NCBI GenBank assembly: GCA_024409145.1
Contig: JAKSUF010000012.1
Location: 1-14,360, forward strand
Source of the DNA: an archaeon
GTDB taxonomy: Archaea > Methanobacteriota > Methanobacteria > Methanobacteriales > Methanobacteriaceae
Reading direction: 5' to 3'
Length of the DNA: 14,360 bases
Under the pieces are notes generated by a model, which ran no database searches, was not told where the DNA came from, and worked only from the letters and a program-made list of their open reading frames with translations. The position numbers and the translations under genes were made by a program. Positions within the stretch are counted from its first letter, which is position 1. The number at the start of each line of letters is the position of its first letter. Shown here piece by piece: positions 13,910-14,360 of the stretch.

Positions 13910-14218
13910 TTATTTTAAATCAAAAATATTATCAATTACAGAATCATTAATATCTTCTATTTCTACACCACCAATGATTCCAATACTTTGAATATTTTTC
14001 TTTAAAATAGCTGTATTAATAACAGCATCATCTTCATCAACATTTATGATAAGAATTTCTAAGAAAGTATCATCTTCATCAATAATAACAGCAGGTGCCA
14101 AAGGTTCAGAAGCCATTGTTTGAATAGTTACTAAAATATTTTCAATTTTATTTTCTAATTCATCATCAAGTTTTTGATTCATTTGTACAACTTTTTCACT
14201 CCAATTAACATTTGACAT
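13910..14218 (-). CDS. Small acidic protein of unknown function
   Basis: A 102-residue protein that I do not recognise. It begins MSNVNWSEKVVQMNQKLDDE with an amphipathic helix-like stretch (about 5-35), followed by alternating hydrophobic strands and acidic turns: AVIIDEDDTFLEILIINVDE (43-62), then INTAILKKNIQSIGIIGGVE, and it ends in VIDNIFDLK. Aspartate and glutamate strongly outnumber basic residues. There is no signal peptide, membrane helix, cysteine or known motif. The open frame extends to an ATG at 14254, but AGAGG at 14226-14230 lies 7 nt before the ATG at 14218, so I use the shorter form. It converges on the nitroreductase gene, and its upstream side runs to the window edge without another gene. 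The beta-rich pattern suggests a small folded domain; function unknown. Confidence 0.75.
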   Translation of the reverse strand: MSNVNWSEKVVQMNQKLDDELENKIENILVTIQTMASEPLAPAVIIDEDDTFLEILIINVDEDDAVINTAILKKNIQSIGIIGGVEIEDINDSVIDNIFDLK

Positions 14219-14360
14219 AAAAATACCTCTTTTTAGATAAATTTTATTTTTCATATTATTTAAATTTAATAACTAAATATAATTAAATAAAATAAGAATA
14301 AAAAAATATAAAAATAAAACAATGTGAAAAAGACACAATTAGAACTAAAAATATGAAAAA

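Overview
The window looks like chromosomal DNA of a mesophilic methanogen of the order Methanobacteriales, most like the AT-rich host-associated genera Methanobrevibacter or Methanosphaera. This rests on gene content: the methanogen protein MtxX, archaeal methanopterin synthase (beta-RFAP synthase), the archaeal aromatic entry pair ADH synthase and 3-dehydroquinate synthase II, and archaeal ArfC. The very high A+T content, TTTATATA-type promoters, oligo-T terminators and GGTGAT-type ribosome binding sites agree. No rRNA, tRNA, CRISPR array, transposase or phage gene is visible, and no GC-rich island suggests a hidden structured RNA.

Layout. Positions 2-205 hold the 3' end of an EamA-type membrane transporter. 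Positions 385-1341 hold a PHP-domain phosphoesterase and a translationally coupled protein of unknown function. Positions 1437-1664 hold a compact unit: two identical TTTAGG-N4-CCTAAA operators flank a TATA box, followed by a leader of about 100 nt, a perfect Shine-Dalgarno sequence and a 25-codon gene. From 1757 to 9686 seven genes all read leftward: mptG (methanopterin), an AIR-synthase-like protein, hemL (tetrapyrrole, hence F430), mtxX, uppS (polyprenyl carrier), a TatD hydrolase and arfC (riboflavin/F420). The gaps between them are about 65-340 nt, so most are probably transcribed separately. From 10285 rightward come aroA' and aroB', thpR and a nitroreductase. A small acidic protein of unknown function ends the window on the minus strand.

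Working together. Several genes serve cofactor supply for methanogenesis. AroA' and AroB' make 3-dehydroquinate, from which methanogens derive aromatic amino acids and, by current models, the aromatic acid used by MptG. MptG lies divergent to this pair across a 600-nt intergenic region. HemL feeds F430 and corrinoids, and ArfC feeds flavin and F420.

The most unusual sequence signals are the operator-flanked micro-gene at 1437-1664 and three tandem 43-bp copies of the mptG 3' end at 8596-8724. Others are the 46-bp and 31-bp tandem repeats in other intergenic regions, and paired direct repeats two helical turns apart upstream of aroA'.
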